From Azolla pinnata (Eukaryota > Streptophyta > Polypodiopsida > Salviniales > Salviniaceae): a stretch of DNA of 64,000 nucleotides. A program made the position numbers and the translations under genes. This document shows positions 21,301 through 33,938 of the stretch, in pieces. Under the pieces are notes generated by a model. The model saw nothing but the letters and a program-made list of their open reading frames with translations, did not search any database and was not told where the DNA came from. The DNA is taken from positions 1 through 64,000 of the forward strand of contig JBBBWG010027035.1 of NCBI GenBank assembly GCA_037176905.1, in the 5' to 3' direction. Within the stretch, counting starts at the first letter, position 1; each line of letters starts with the position of its first letter.

Positions 21301-24300
21301 GTTGTGCTTGGTATAACATTTCCTGCATAAGATATAACTCCAAAAACCCACACTCACACAGGAGGCGGCTAAACTTAGTCCAAATTTGGCTAATGAGGAC
21401 TTGTGCTTGATGGAAGGACGGCTGACATGGCTTGTACATATAATTGGGGCCATAATCAAAGGAAGACAGAGTTCTAATAGCAGGTGCGTAAACATGATGC
21501 AGTTTTCCATTAGTTTCCACACCCTGGATGTGCTCCATTTTTGCTTGTGGGATCTTCTTACAGTGCAGAAACTCAAGAAGTTATTGATGGAGAGCTTGCG
21601 GCTCGTGTTTTCCAACTTATTCAAATAACAGATACAGGCTCACATGTTCATGTGAGTTTGATGTTCTGCATTGTTGACGTTAATCTAGGATTTCTTCTAA
21701 CCAAGTTTCAGTTATTAATGAACAGCGGTATGCCCAGAGAAGCAAACAGAGGTTGGACCTTGCTATCTTATGCTTCTTTCAGAACTTTCGCAAGGTTTAT
21801 GTTGGTGATCAGGCTATGCACTCCTCCAAGGTATATTGACTACAACATAGTAATTATTGTAACATTCTTGGTACTTTTATATGCAGTTGTTTTAGAGAAA
21901 TTGCTCAGTTTGTGTTGTGGCATCATAGCAACTTTATGCACGATTGTCGGAGCTTCTAGGGTTGCAAGATCACCTACTGGTATTGAATGTGATTGTGGGA
22001 AAGATTGCGGCTAATCTAAAATGTTATAGCCAGGTAATTCCACACCCTTTCCACTCCTTTTATTAGAGGAAACGCAAATGTGTAATCTATCTTGTGTAAC
22101 TGATGTGCAGGTTAGTGATGTAATTGAACAGACTTTGAACTTGTTTCAAGAACTTGCTTCTGGGTAAGAATAATTATACTATAATTTGATTACTATGACG
22201 CAATGCAGTGCAACGGAATAATAGGTGCCAATGTTGTATGCAGGTATATGAGTGGAAGGTTGCTGCTCAAGTTGGATGCGGTGAATTATATTCTTGGACA
22301 TCATACGGTAATGTGTCTAACGATTAACATATTGATTATTCTCTAGTTCCAAAGGTTTGGAAGAATGTTGGAAAGCCTGGTATTTGACAGAATTCAGCTT
22401 TATTGGTGCAATGTTTCAAAAGTTGTAAAATTTGTTCATGAGAGCTTTCTTAATTGCAAGACCATATGTGTTCACATAGAGGGACAGTATACTATCTGGA
22501 CTGAATTCGCCTAGGGTTCATTACTTGTGCGATTGTTCAGTGAAAGGCAAAACCACAAGCACTGGCTCTAATTTATTTTCCTTGACTAACTTTGATAATG
22601 AAACAAACTTTTATTCGTTAATTTAAATATGTATATAGTCTTTATTGAGTTTCATTGGCTCACATGGACTGGTGTGGCAGAGGGAATACTTCCCTTTTCT
22701 TGATGACTTCACTCGTTCACAAAACCGGACAACATTCTACTTTACTTTAGGAAGATTACTCTTCATGGAGGATAGTCCAGTAAAGTTCAAGGTCGCCATG
22801 GAGTCAATTCAACAGGTACTTGTATGCGGATACATTTCCAATTGCTTCTGATTTTTTGTATTTACTATAATATATCCTCTTTTTCGTTTTCTTTCTATTG
22901 TTTAATCTGCATGCTGTGTATTTGTTTGACCTTACCAAGGCTGCCTTGGGTTGTGCAGCTTGTGATATTTACCATATTTTATTATGCTATTTAGAAGCTT
23001 GTGATAACCAAATGGAAAATTACTCAAATTCTAATCCATGGATTTTAGTAGGTTCTGGTAACATTGGAAGCGACACCTGATGCAACATTTAGGTCAGATG
23101 CTGTAAAGTTCACTTTGATTGGGCTGATGCGTGATCTAAGAGGCATTGCGATGGCTACGAATAGGTATGATTCACTCGCTGAGCATGGGTGATACCTGTA
23201 CATTGATAATATGTCCTACCAATGTTTGGTCTTTGGTTTGTACTTGCAGCCGGAGAACTCATGGCCTGCTCTTTGACTGGTTGTACCCTGTGCACATGCC
23301 TTTGATTATACGAGCTATTGGGCACTGGACTGATACTCCTGAGGTGAGCTGAATCACACAACTACTGCTTAGATGAAAGGATAATCACATCTGTGCAGTA
23401 GAGTTGCTAGTTATCTGTATGTGGTGTCAGTTTTTGGATAGCCTTTGAAAAGTGTAAGGGTACTGTCAATGATTATCAAGAGCTTGCTTCAAAAGAAGGT
23501 TGATGAATATAATCCTGGTTTCCATTATCACAAATCTGCCCTACAAAATTTAAATCTTATCAGTCACATATCTGGCTGGAAGAAGGCGGGTATTTCCAGG
23601 GGGTTTAGAGACGTGATGTGGAGCAAGTGTGAGGTTGGGAGAACGTATGCTAAGCATTTATTCTCTGATATGGTATGAGGACTATTTGGACCCTGGGGTG
23701 AGTTATGTGCCCATTTTCAGTGTTTTAGATAGTATCATGACAGTCTAGTGAAAGCCCAGCCATAGGATCTCATCCCAGTAGATCTCCTGGTAACCTGATA
23801 GATCCTTACCTCTTGAAGCATTTTGATTACCATGTACAAGAAACCATCAATTTATATCCTTACTTCACGAATGTATCAAAAACCCTCAATCTATGTCCAT
23901 TACTCATCTTCCTCTAATCCATCTTCAGTAAGGTAGGCACAGTATAAATGTTATTTGCAATATTAAACAGAAATAGAGATTTATAAATAACAATCAGCCA
24001 CTTGTGTAGATGCTGTGCTACATTTATGGTCTCAAGATGTAATTGTGGTGATTAGAATTCTATCTGTCTATCTATCTAATCTATCTGTCAACTTTTTAAA
24101 AATGGAAGTGCAGATGGCAGAATTGCATCTTCTTTTAGATGAAGGAAATGAGTGTTTATATTCATTAACTCTCGTGGATTTATGTTTACAGGTTACCACT
24201 CCGTTGTTAAAGTTTATGGCAGAATTTGTATTTAATAAAAGTCAAAGACTGACGTTTGATTCTTCATCTGCCAATGGGATCCTGCTCTTTCGCGAAGTGA

Positions 24301-25238
24301 GCAAGTTGATAGTGGCATATGGCACAAGGATAATGGCACTCCCAACTCCAAGTGATTCATACACTTATAAGTACAAGGGAATTTGGATCATGTTGACAAT
24401 CCTTACTAGAGGTGATTGTTGGAAAATGATAATGGCTTATTAACATGTTGCTTCTAGTTTTGGAATGGTTTCAAATATTATTGATGATATAATCTAAGAC
24501 CTCAATGTGTGGTTCCTATGCAACAGCTTTGGCTGGAAACTACGTAAACTTTGGTGTATTTGAGCTCTATGGAGATCGAGCACTTGCAGATGCCTTGGAT
24601 ATTGGTTTAAAAATTTCATTGTGGATACCATTGGACGATATTATGGGTTTTCGTAAGGTTAGTTGTTAACCTTTAAGAAGTAATGTTACAGGTAAGCTTA
24701 CCTGGGTTTAAATGTGGATACAAGTAATGATGTTAAATCTGATGTTGACATTGTAATATAGCTACTGATGTAGTTGCAAAACAAAAATTTTGAGCATTTT
24801 GCAATCGCCCACTACACAACTAGTCTGTAAAGATGTTTAATTCTAGAGGTGGATTAGTAAGTGGATCATGTGGAGTAGACAAGCTGGTATGACGCTGCTG
24901 ACGAGCAAATTGTGTTAAAATTAAAAACTGAGAAGTGGATCACAAGCTAAATTTGGGGATAGCTAATGTACAGTTCTAGAAGACTATATTCAATATTTAA
25001 CTTCCTGAAGATTGGCAGAAGATTAGTGGGAGAAATTAGAGCAGGATTACCACAAATTTGATAAGATTAAATTAACCATGTAAATGGACTAGCAGAGGCC
25101 AAGTACAAATTGGAAGCTGCCCTCTCTGTAAACAAAATTATAATGTGCAAGAATAAGAAAGAGATAATTCTATTGACGTTACAGAGGAGAAATTTATCAC
25201 CTGGAACTGTTAATAGTATGTCTGTAAGTATGCATATT

Positions 25239-25273
<35 letters not shown>

Positions 25274-26503
25274 GCGTGCATGCGTGTGTGTATGCCATCA
25301 TTGTCTCTGCTTGAAAACTAGATAAAGATAATGCTGAGAAAAGTTTTTATGAAGATGCTGCTTAGGGACAATGCATTCTAATCATTATGTTTGTAATATG
25401 CTCCCCTTCTTCTAAAGATAGTGAAACTTTTGAAATATTATCCATGCATGATGTCCTATCAGGTGTTCTGATATTAGCTGGTAAACTTAGAAATATAGAG
25501 TTTGAACAACCATGCATATTTGTGTGAGTTCAAGTTGTATAGTATTGATAGATGCAGCTTTTTTAATTTCAGCTTGGCAGGGCATATTTTGCTCTTTTAG
25601 AGGTTTTGTGTCATAATCACACTAGTGTAATTATATTGTTGGAGACGGCAACATTCGCACGCATTGTTGGATCACTAGAGGCTGGGTTGAAATGTCTTGA
25701 TGTTAGCATTTCCACACAGGTCAGTTTGATCTTGAATCCGTTTTGTAATCACTGAAAGCTGAGTTCCCTTTGTTTGACCAAATTATCTCCCATACCTGTG
25801 CAGTGTGCGTCTGCTGTCGATAATCTTGCAGCATTTTATTTCAACAACATTACATTGGGAGAAAATCTATCGTCCCCTGCTTCTGTCAGTATGGCCCGAC
25901 ACATTGCAGAATGCCCAACACTTTTTCCAGAGGTTCCTTGTCCTAATATTTAGTCATCATTGTCTGTGCAGTCATATTTGTATGGTGTTATAATATGCTC
26001 TGTATTGGATCTTACAGATATTAAAAACACTCTTTGAGATTGTGCTGTTCGAAGACTGTGCTAATCAATGGAGCTTGAGTCGACCAATGCTCAGTCTGAT
26101 TTTGGTGAGTGAGCAGGTGAGAATATAAACCGAAATACAAAGTTATCAATCGTTGTATGTTCTCTCGCTGATATAAGATCTTTATATTGTCCCTATGTTG
26201 TGGGAAGACAAGTATGGTTAACATTCATTAACCGTTGGTGCACTTGGAATTGCAGATTTTTAATGACTTGAAAGCCCAGATCTTGTCTTCGCAGGTATGA
26301 TGTACATCTTTACCAAACTGGAAATTGAAGTTTGTATAAGAAGTAACATTTTGATTTTAATACAGCCCCCTGACCAGCAACAACGTTTGTCTGGATGTTT
26401 TGATAAATTGATGAATGATGTCACGAGAACACTCGAAGCTAAAAACCGCGACAAATTCACTCAAAATTTGACAATTTTCCGGCATGACTTTCGTACAAAA
26501 TAG
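15333..26503 (+). CDS. XPO7: Exportin-7 (RanBP16-type importin-beta family transport receptor)
   Basis: Twenty-eight GT-AG exons give 1,054 residues with every phase matching, close to the length I recall for plant XPO7. Exons: 15333-15573, 15829-15989, 18577-18642, 18741-18861, 18949-19058, 19131-19226, 19308-19431, 20285-20352, 20440-20526, 20803-20955, 21034-21129, 21229-21288, 21362-21483, 21564-21651, 21726-21830, 21929-22033, 22111-22163, 22244-22307, 22681-22815, 23052-23164, 23250-23343, 24192-24411, 24527-24657, 25573-25719, 25804-25932, 26018-26116, 26256-26294, 26366-26503. The start [86 protein letters not shown] and the end [18 protein letters not shown] are strongly conserved in this family. 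It is a HEAT-repeat RanGTP-dependent nuclear transport receptor acting at nuclear pores. Frame intact; no odd residue seen. The longest intron (15990-18576) shows no other gene. Confidence 0.97.
25233..25292. repeat. (GT)n microsatellite in exportin-7 intron
   Basis: A GT run with a few GC and CA interruptions in the 24658-25572 intron. Confidence 0.9.
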
Positions 26504-28535
26504 GGTAATATTCATAACCCTCGAATAAGCATTAATGAATAGTCACTTACATTTGTTTTGTGACGATAATTCCTTATTCTCTTCAGAGCTCCCCATTCAG
26601 GTTAAGTGTTTGAGCTTGCAGTTTCTGTTATCCATACTCTCAGAGTCTATTTTGATATTATGTGTTTCATAAGCTCTGAACATAAATATATGCTAACACT
26701 ATGATTGTATTTGTTGCAGTGCAGCTCAACTACCTTTATGACGTTTAGTATGCTTTGTGAACAACCCATGATTGTTGTCTAATGTCACTCAGGTGGAGTA
26801 GCATTGCAGCACGAATTCAGGCAGGTCGTAGGACACATTTTTGAGATATGATTTGTTCGAGTAGAACACTCATATGCGAAGAGGGAAAGTTGCTAGCTTA
26901 AGAAGCGGAAGTCAAATCGGCATTATCCAGTGGCTACAAAGTGATGATTTGGAAACATGCATCAAAAGGCATGACGAGGGAACAAGTAGGACAGATTTTA
27001 CCCATCTGATCGAAGCAAATCTTCTTTTCCACACAGAATTTTTGTGCAAAATGCATCGGGCTTGTGGATGATCCATCTAGTCACAAGATTTCCTGGGGCT
27101 GTAACTTTCTGATATATCATCATTTTTCAACCAAAATTCCCCTTGCGGGGAATTATAGCATAATTTAGCACCATTGATACTGTGTACAATAAATGCCGAA
27201 GACTCGAAACAATAGCCTTAACCGGAAAAAGCATTGCCGCTTTAAATAATCGCATCTTTCAGAAGAATGTATCATGATCTCTGGCATATTAATAACTATA
27301 AGAACCTTTTGTTCTGATATTTATCCAAAGCTGTGATCTGAACATTTCTAAAAGGAAGTCATGAACTTTATCATACAGGGTGGGAGTTGGAACATGATAT
27401 GATAAAGTTGTGTAAGTTATACATATAAACAGCAGCAATTCCTTTTATTGTCCTCTTGATTGATGCAGGATTTGATCTTCGGACCGGTGGCTTATGGGAC
27501 CGGCCATGCTACGATGTTGGCTCTTAAGTTGAAATCATATTCCAACTTCAAGATTCTGATGTTTTTACTTTTCTGTTCAGTCTCCTCTTTTTATTTAAGG
27601 TGATTAGCATGTCCTGTTTTGCAGCTTCTCAGGTTATTCTCTTCTGCTGCAGTGCAACATGTGGAATGCCAGGTCTTTGTGGACTTGATCAATTGCTGTA
27701 TTGAAAACATTCAGGTCAGCATTATACTGTCTCTTTTACTACAATCTAATAAGCTCTTTGTTAAGGCATAGGAAAAAGGCTGTAATGTGTAGTCACATGC
27801 TCAGTATTGATTTAGTCTAGGAATGGATTTGAAGATTGTGATGCATGGCCATTGGCATGTAATTCATCCATATTTCATTGATGGTTGTGTTGCTGGTGTT
27901 CTGCACATGTTTTTGATATGAAAGGCTCATCCTCCACAACAGTGTTTGTTACTCTTGTTGAGACGATAGTCAGCGGAAACAACTAACAACTAACAGCCAG
28001 TGCAACTATTTCAATGACTCAGTAGTGGAGTCTTCATGCAACGTAGACGAGAAGCTATACAAAACCTACTCAATTGATCGGAAATCTGATGAATTCAGCT
28101 GATGGAATCGATCGACGAACCTTCGAACGTTTTGCTCGCAGTTCACAGTTGTTGTCGGATTTCAGGCAGACTCTAATTGAAATGATTGAAGAATCAAAGA
28201 GCTTGACGAATCTTCTCTGCCAACGCAATGGCATCGATATCCCAGGTGTAGCTAGTGAAATCCTAAAATGGAAATGAAAAGGAGATCTCCACTGTGGAGG
28301 GTTAAATGTGCGAGTGACTGGCCTTATAAGTCGCTTGGTATAAAACTAAAGGAGGTTGCAAGCATCTGTATATTGCAGGGTGAAAAGTACTGTTGCATGA
28401 GAGCAATTCGTAGCATTTCGAGAGATCTGAACATTTTAGAACTTTCGAAAAACATTTTAGAGGTATTATATCAGTGTCGTGCAGTTTCTGTTTCCAAAAA
28501 CGAGTGTAACCACAAGACTATATGTCATCGTATTT
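26504..28535. other. Intergenic stretch with an orphan exon-like segment
   Basis: No complete gene is visible. At 27625-27714 an open block of exactly 30 codons is bounded by TTTTGCAG before and GTCAGC after, with LLRLFSSAAVQHVE and FVDLINCCIENIQ. It resembles an exon of a helical-repeat protein, but I cannot identify it and find no partner exons. A short frame at 28074-28277 (FRQTLIEMIEESKSL) is also unrecognised. Exportin-7 3' UTR sequence must lie at the start. Confidence 0.4.
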
Positions 28536-28599
28536 GAATGGTAGAATATGTATCTTCCGACATTGAGTTCCAGTTCTGTAGTGGCAAGGATTCCCAAGA

Positions 28600-29400
28600 C
28601 TTGTATTTTGGCCAATTTTATCTGGGTCAAATCGGGTCATGCTGCTTCAGTTTCGGTCCAATTCATCAGAGGTCAGATCAGACTAAGTTCGGTTTCAGCT
28701 CGATTCTCAATCCAAGCCAGCTCAGATCATTCTAGTCCACTTTCAATATCTGAGGTTCAGTTTCTCGGTCCGATTCCGATCGTTGCCAGTTTAAGTCAAC
28801 ATCTCAGGCCATGCCTCCCATTTCTTGTTCGATCCACTCGGTTTTCAGTTTCAAGTCAACTCCAATGCCCCATCTCCGGTTTCAAACTACAGTCCGATTT
28901 CAGACTGGGCCCGAGTTCAATCGGAAGTCGGAGATTCCAGTTTCCATTCGATCGTGAGCCTCGTGAAGATTCCAGTCTCCTGCTGATGGCTCCTGCCACT
29001 TTGAGACCCCCCAGCCGAACGCTCCGATTTCGACCGTTGCCAGTTTAAGTCAGCAGTCAGCTCAGGCTACGCTTCCAGTTTCCATTCGATCGTGAGTCCC
29101 GTGAAGATTCCAGTCTCCTGGTGATGGCTCCTGCCATATTGAGACCCCCAGCCGAACGCTCCGATTTCGATCGTTGCCAGTTTAAGCCAGCAGTCAGCTC
29201 AGGCTACGCTTCCCGTTTCCTGTTCGATCCGCTCCGTTTCAGTTTCGGGTCGGCTCGAATGCCCCAGGCTCCGGTTTCAAAATACGGTTCGATTTCAGGC
29301 GGGGGTCCGAGTTCTCGATCGGAAGTCGGAGATTCCAGTTTCCATTCGATCGCGAAGATTCCAGTTTCCCGGTGATGCCATTTTGTGAACTGAACCGTCT
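28600..29400. repeat. GC-richer minisatellite-like duplicated block upstream of the RING gene
   Basis: Words such as CCAGTTTCCATTCGATCG, GAAGATTCCAGTCTCCTG, GGCTCCTGCCA and CGAACGCTCCGATTTCGA recur. The clearest copies are at about 28945-29090 and 29075-29220 (period about 130-147), and the flanks (28750-28940 against 29190-29370) are a second, looser duplication. A 166-codon frame at 28548-29048 is a by-product of this low-complexity composition. Confidence 0.75.
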
Positions 29401-29659
29401 CTCTTTGAAAGGGCGTTTTGGACGGTGGCGATGCGACGGGCGCCGCATCGGACGGGCGTGGGACGGGCCACGTGGAGCTCAGCCGTGGTCGGATCTAAGG
29501 GATAGGGCGGAGGGGGATCCTGGGCCGTTGGATCGGGGGGTCGAGATCGACGGCCCAGATGCGGCGACGGTCGTCTGTTTTTTTCTCGAAGAAGAAGAAG
29601 AAGAAAAAGATCTTTTTTCTGTCTGCTTCGAACTTCCCTTTTTTTTTCCTGTCTGACGC

Positions 29660-29815
29660 AGAAACCCTAACCCTAATTCTTCGTCTCCCTCCTCCCATCG
29701 CCCCGCCTTGACGCAGAAGAAACCCTAATTCTTCCGTTTCGTCTCTTTCTCGGTCTGTCTCCTTCTTCTCTCTCTCTCTCTCTCTTTCTCTCGCTCGGAG
29801 AAACCCTAATTAGGC
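29660..29815 (+). promoter_or_regulatory. Cluster of telo-box motifs in the RING-gene leader region
   Basis: AAACCCTAACCCTAATTC near 29662, AAACCCTAATTC near 29719 and AAACCCTAATTAGG near 29803, with a CT run between them (about 29765-29795). AAACCCTAA is the plant telo-box, known in promoters of many growth and translation genes. They lie 320-480 bases upstream of the ATG at 30138. Confidence 0.6.
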
Positions 29816-30008
29816 ACGCGCACACATCCATTCTCCCTCATCCACTCTACCAGCGAGCAAGCTCTGGAAGATTCAGCGTCGTCTTCGATTTTCGACCTCT
29901 CTCTTCGCTGTGCGGCCGTCGCTGCCTTTCGTCTTCCTCGGCGTGACCTGCAAACGCTGCTGTAATCCCTTGGAAGCGCCGTTCAACGAAGCATACTACA
30001 TATTTCTC

Positions 30009-30079
30009 CGGTTCTTCTTCTTCTTCTTCTTCTTCTTCTTCTTCTTCTTTTTCGGCTTCTTCGGCTTCTTCGGCTTCTT
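30009..30079 (+). repeat. CTT tract with TTCGGC repeats in 5' leader
   Basis: About 40 bases of CTT followed by four TTCGGCTTC-like units, ending some 60 bases before the RING-gene ATG. Confidence 0.85.
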
Positions 30080-30137
30080 GTAGTGTCCGCCGTCCGCTGC
30101 TTTTGCTTCTCCCTTGCAGATCAGGAAAGTTTCCTCC

Positions 30138-33100
30138 ATGGCTTCACGTATTGTGATGGAGGCTCCCGTCTGTCAGACGGCGAGCTCATTGATCCAAGGC
30201 ATGGTTTCTTCACCTGTGTCTGTGCAGGTCAAGGATGTCAGCAAAAGAAAACGGGTGAGTCGGCTTCCCCCCTCTCCCTCTTCTTCTGCTTCTTCCCTTT
30301 CGCCTTCATGTTTTTCGTCACTTCTTCGTTCGGTGACAGCTTCTCTTCTCCTGTCCACTTCATGCAGATTTTCTGTGACATTTCGGGTTGTTAAATGTTC
30401 TTGAATTTGATTGGATCTCCATTTATATTGGAAAAAAAATGTAATTTACCAGGTGAATCGCAATGCAAAGTTGAAGCAGTGTAAGCAGGATGCTCGGCGG
30501 GAGCAATGGCTTGCTCAAGGTAGGCTATCTGTCTATTGACAAGACTATCTTTTTATCTTTACAATGCTCTTTTTTCCTTTTCTTTATTGAAGTGTTTCCT
30601 TGTGGATGGATGCATACACTGTGTGAAGCTATAGGAAAGGTACACTGTTTCCTCTGCAAGCTGAGGTTTTGCCCATGGAAAAGCTTGAACTTTTTAATTC
30701 CCTTTTTTTTCTGCATGAACACTACAGTTACAGTATATCTGTAGGTAAGTAAGATGATTCTTCTCTTCTAATGGATCGGCCTGACCAAGGGCAGTTTTGT
30801 ACAACAAAATCTCCAGGTAGAGAGTATATTTATTTAGAGATCTTTGCACAGTGTCAGGTTCTACGTGGGGTGGAAATACTTGCAGTACATGAGATGCTTG
30901 ATAACGTTCAGGAATAATCTAAGAAATCTCAGACAGGGATCTCTATTATATGTCAATTTCCTATGGAAACACTGGCTTAGCCGAATCATAAACTAAATAA
31001 TGGAGTTCTCTTTTCCTTACTGTGCTGAGGAATCTTCACAAAGTTTTGAACTTTCTTCCAGAAACTTGAAGAAATTTGAGAAATCAGAATATAGTCGTCT
31101 ACAATATATGCTTCCGCAAACCCTTTATTTGGGCCTTATGAACGTTCTCAAAGACCGCCAGTCTTTGCAATGTTTGCGCTTTATTCTAGCTTACATATGA
31201 ACTGTATATGAACATATACAGAAAAAGAAACATTGTCTTATTCTTAACAAAGTTTCCATGGTGATATGTGCAGTAAAATTTTTTTTCAAGATGGTGAAGG
31301 ATCATTGCTTAGGATTTTAGTTTTAATCATGATGGGTTTTTCATAGAATATCTTGTAAAATATTATTGTTTGTTCCCTGGATTTATTTAGAGGTCTAGGA
31401 CTTGAGGTGAATTATGAGGGAATCCACTTCAAAAGCAGGATGTAAACGTTCTTGTTACCTCAAAAGTTGGTAATAGTAAATGTGTAGATGAAGATGAATC
31501 AGATTCTTCTTCATCAAGAGCATAGTTATGTGAGCTTCTATAACATCCATCGTTTTGTCTTATGTTAATGGCATTTGTCTTAGTGAATGATTTTGGTTCA
31601 CATTTATTTGTACATGATGATTGAATGAATCTACTGGTGGAAGAATTTATTAATATGATTATTTTCTAATGGTCCTTGTGTGTTTTATGTTAACACAATG
31701 CAACCCAGAATGCAAGTGCTAATGACCATTGAGAATCATCATGCATTGTTTTTAGCTTATGTAACAACATTCGTCCCAGCGCCAGATCCAATGCAGGATT
31801 TCATTCTACTTTGTTTCTATTTGTACCGGTTTTAATTTGACATGGTATCATTGAAGTGTCTGCACAACATAATCTAGGAAGCGAGTGCCAAAGGCTTAGT
31901 AAGTGGAAACAGTATTCAAATATGTGCTGGTTCCATTTGTCATTTCCAAGGTTTAAATGTTGAGAACGTGCTCAATTCCGTTCTTGGTAGGATTAGTGTT
32001 TTTTCATTATCATATAATGGTTAATATTAGTGGTATCCCAAGTATTAGTTTACTATCTTTTTCACAAACCCAAGTACATTAATGGTATCCCAAGATCTGG
32101 TTGTAACTGATTTTGTTAATTTATCTATATTTTTCGTTAACTAAGATTGAATCCAACTTTATACGATTTTTTTCTCTAAATTGAAATTGCATCACTTACC
32201 AAAGGTAAAAAGCTACTAATACGTATGTACGACGAGATGTTACTGTGGATTGTTTTACTTTCAGAGGCTGCATAAGATGGGAAGAAGAGTGGCCACATAA
32301 TAAGGAATCTTTTATTATTCATTGTATTTTGTTATATTGGGTATTGTCACCAAATAGATTACCAGGAATGTCAAACATTACATGTTCCCATTCCCTTGAG
32401 TTTCTGTTCTTGTTCTGATATTGGTGTCCACATTCGCAAAACATTCCCCAAATGGTCCTGTGCTGCTAACTATTGTATCAAGCACGGATGTAAAATTCTC
32501 AGCATCATTCCCTTGAATAGCAATGTGACAGTCTTGGATCACTTTGGGATATTGTAAAAAGATCTTGATCTCCTTGGGATTTCTAGAAAGCTAAGGAGCT
32601 TTGTATTGAACATCTGGATTTTACACAGGATTTTACATAAGCCATTTTTGTTTGGAAGAGGGATGGTTGTAAGGATAGCCTTTGAATAGGCAAGATTATG
32701 TGTTTCTTATTTGAAGGTTTTAGTGACAGGCCTAAGAGAGAGAGATGTTGATCCACATGTCGTATGAGTAGATCATTTCGATTTTTCAAATGATTGAAAG
32801 CTTACCTTTGCGCAGGCAAGATTGATTGTTTGTTTCATATTTATGTGCTGGATTTTGTTTTGCGTCTCATTGGGAAGGGCTTTTAGTGACAGGAAAGCAT
32901 GGGAAAATGGAGAATCATGATCAAGCTCATCCCATATCTGTGGTAGAAAGTCAGAATCTAAATGATCCTGGAGAGCTTGTCAACCCTGCTGACCATGGGA
33001 GTTCCACATGTAGGGAGAATTTGGAGAAATCTGAGGGAGTTCCAATACCATCACATTTGGTTATTGAACGACAAGATCATCATCATACTGAGGAGGAGAA

Positions 33101-33938
33101 TTCAGGTAAGGAGAATCTTGAAGTTAGAAGCTGCATGTCGGAATGTTCTGAAGTTGGTTCTTCACCTAAATCATGTGGCTCACAGAGCCCTAAGAGCAAG
33201 ATCACTAGATGGGCCAAGGAAGAAGACATTGGAAGGCTAGGTAGTGAATTTGTGGAAGAATCGTGCAATAAAGAAGACAAGCTTCATTCAAGGAACTCAC
33301 ACAATATTAATAATGCAAAACCTGTGTCGGATAATGGTCAGATGCCTGGGACTAAGTTGAATCTATATTCTTATATGGATTCATCATTCAAGGATGAGGG
33401 AGAAGGTATTGAATCAGTAGATGACGACTGGGAAGCAGCGGCGGATGCTTTGGGGTTGAATTCTGTTAAAGTCCATTCGGATGAAGAAACACGAATTGGA
33501 ACACTTAATATACAAAATGCCACGGAAACAACAGAGTTTACTGGTTATACTTCTTTGAATAGGCGACCTCCTCCATCCAGAACATTGTCACAGCCTAGAG
33601 CCTGGAGACCTGATGATTCATGCAGACCTAGTTGCCTCCCTAGCCTTGCTAAACAAAACAGCTTCCCTTCGCAAACATCATGGAAACATCTACACTTTAG
33701 TGCTCGTGGGGATGACAAGTCAAGTCGAGAGGTGGTTAATCAGAACTCAGTGCCTTCTCTATGTCCAATATGCGCAGAAGAACTTGATCAAACGGACTCT
33801 TCATTTGAACCATGTTCGTGTGGCTTCCAACTCTGCCTATTTTGTCATCATAGAATTTCTTGTGATGATGGTAGGTGCCCTGGGTGCAGGAAGTTGTATG
33901 TTGGAAAACCAGCTGCTTCTCGTGATGGTATAATATAA
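30138..33938 (+). CDS. Protein with C-terminal CNOT4-type (C4C4) RING
   Basis: Three exons, 30138-30254, 30453-30519 and 32893-33938, give 409 residues in a consistent frame; the second intron is 2.4 kb. The N-terminal 60 residues contain a basic segment (VSKRKRVNRNAKLKQCK, then RREQWLAQG) that fits a nuclear signal. Residues about 63-350 are hydrophilic and probably disordered, with a DDDWEAAADALGL motif near the middle. Residues 352-397 form the RING: CPICAEELDQTDSSFEPC, CGFQLCLFCHHRI and CPGCRKLY, with the spacing of the CNOT4 type. Such domains recruit E2 enzymes, so ubiquitin-ligase activity is likely but inferred. No RRM is present, unlike canonical CNOT4/NOT4, so this is a separate plant RING family. 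The ATG chosen is the first in-frame one whose exon joins the basic exon 2. An extra small exon in the long intron cannot be excluded. Confidence 0.83.

Noticed and set aside
26874-27071. A possible extra exon downstream of exportin-7
   Set aside because: Exportin-7 already ends at 26503 with the expected family C-terminus and length.
28548-29048. 166-codon Ser/Pro-rich frame
   Set aside because: It lies in a duplicated low-complexity block and shows no domain.
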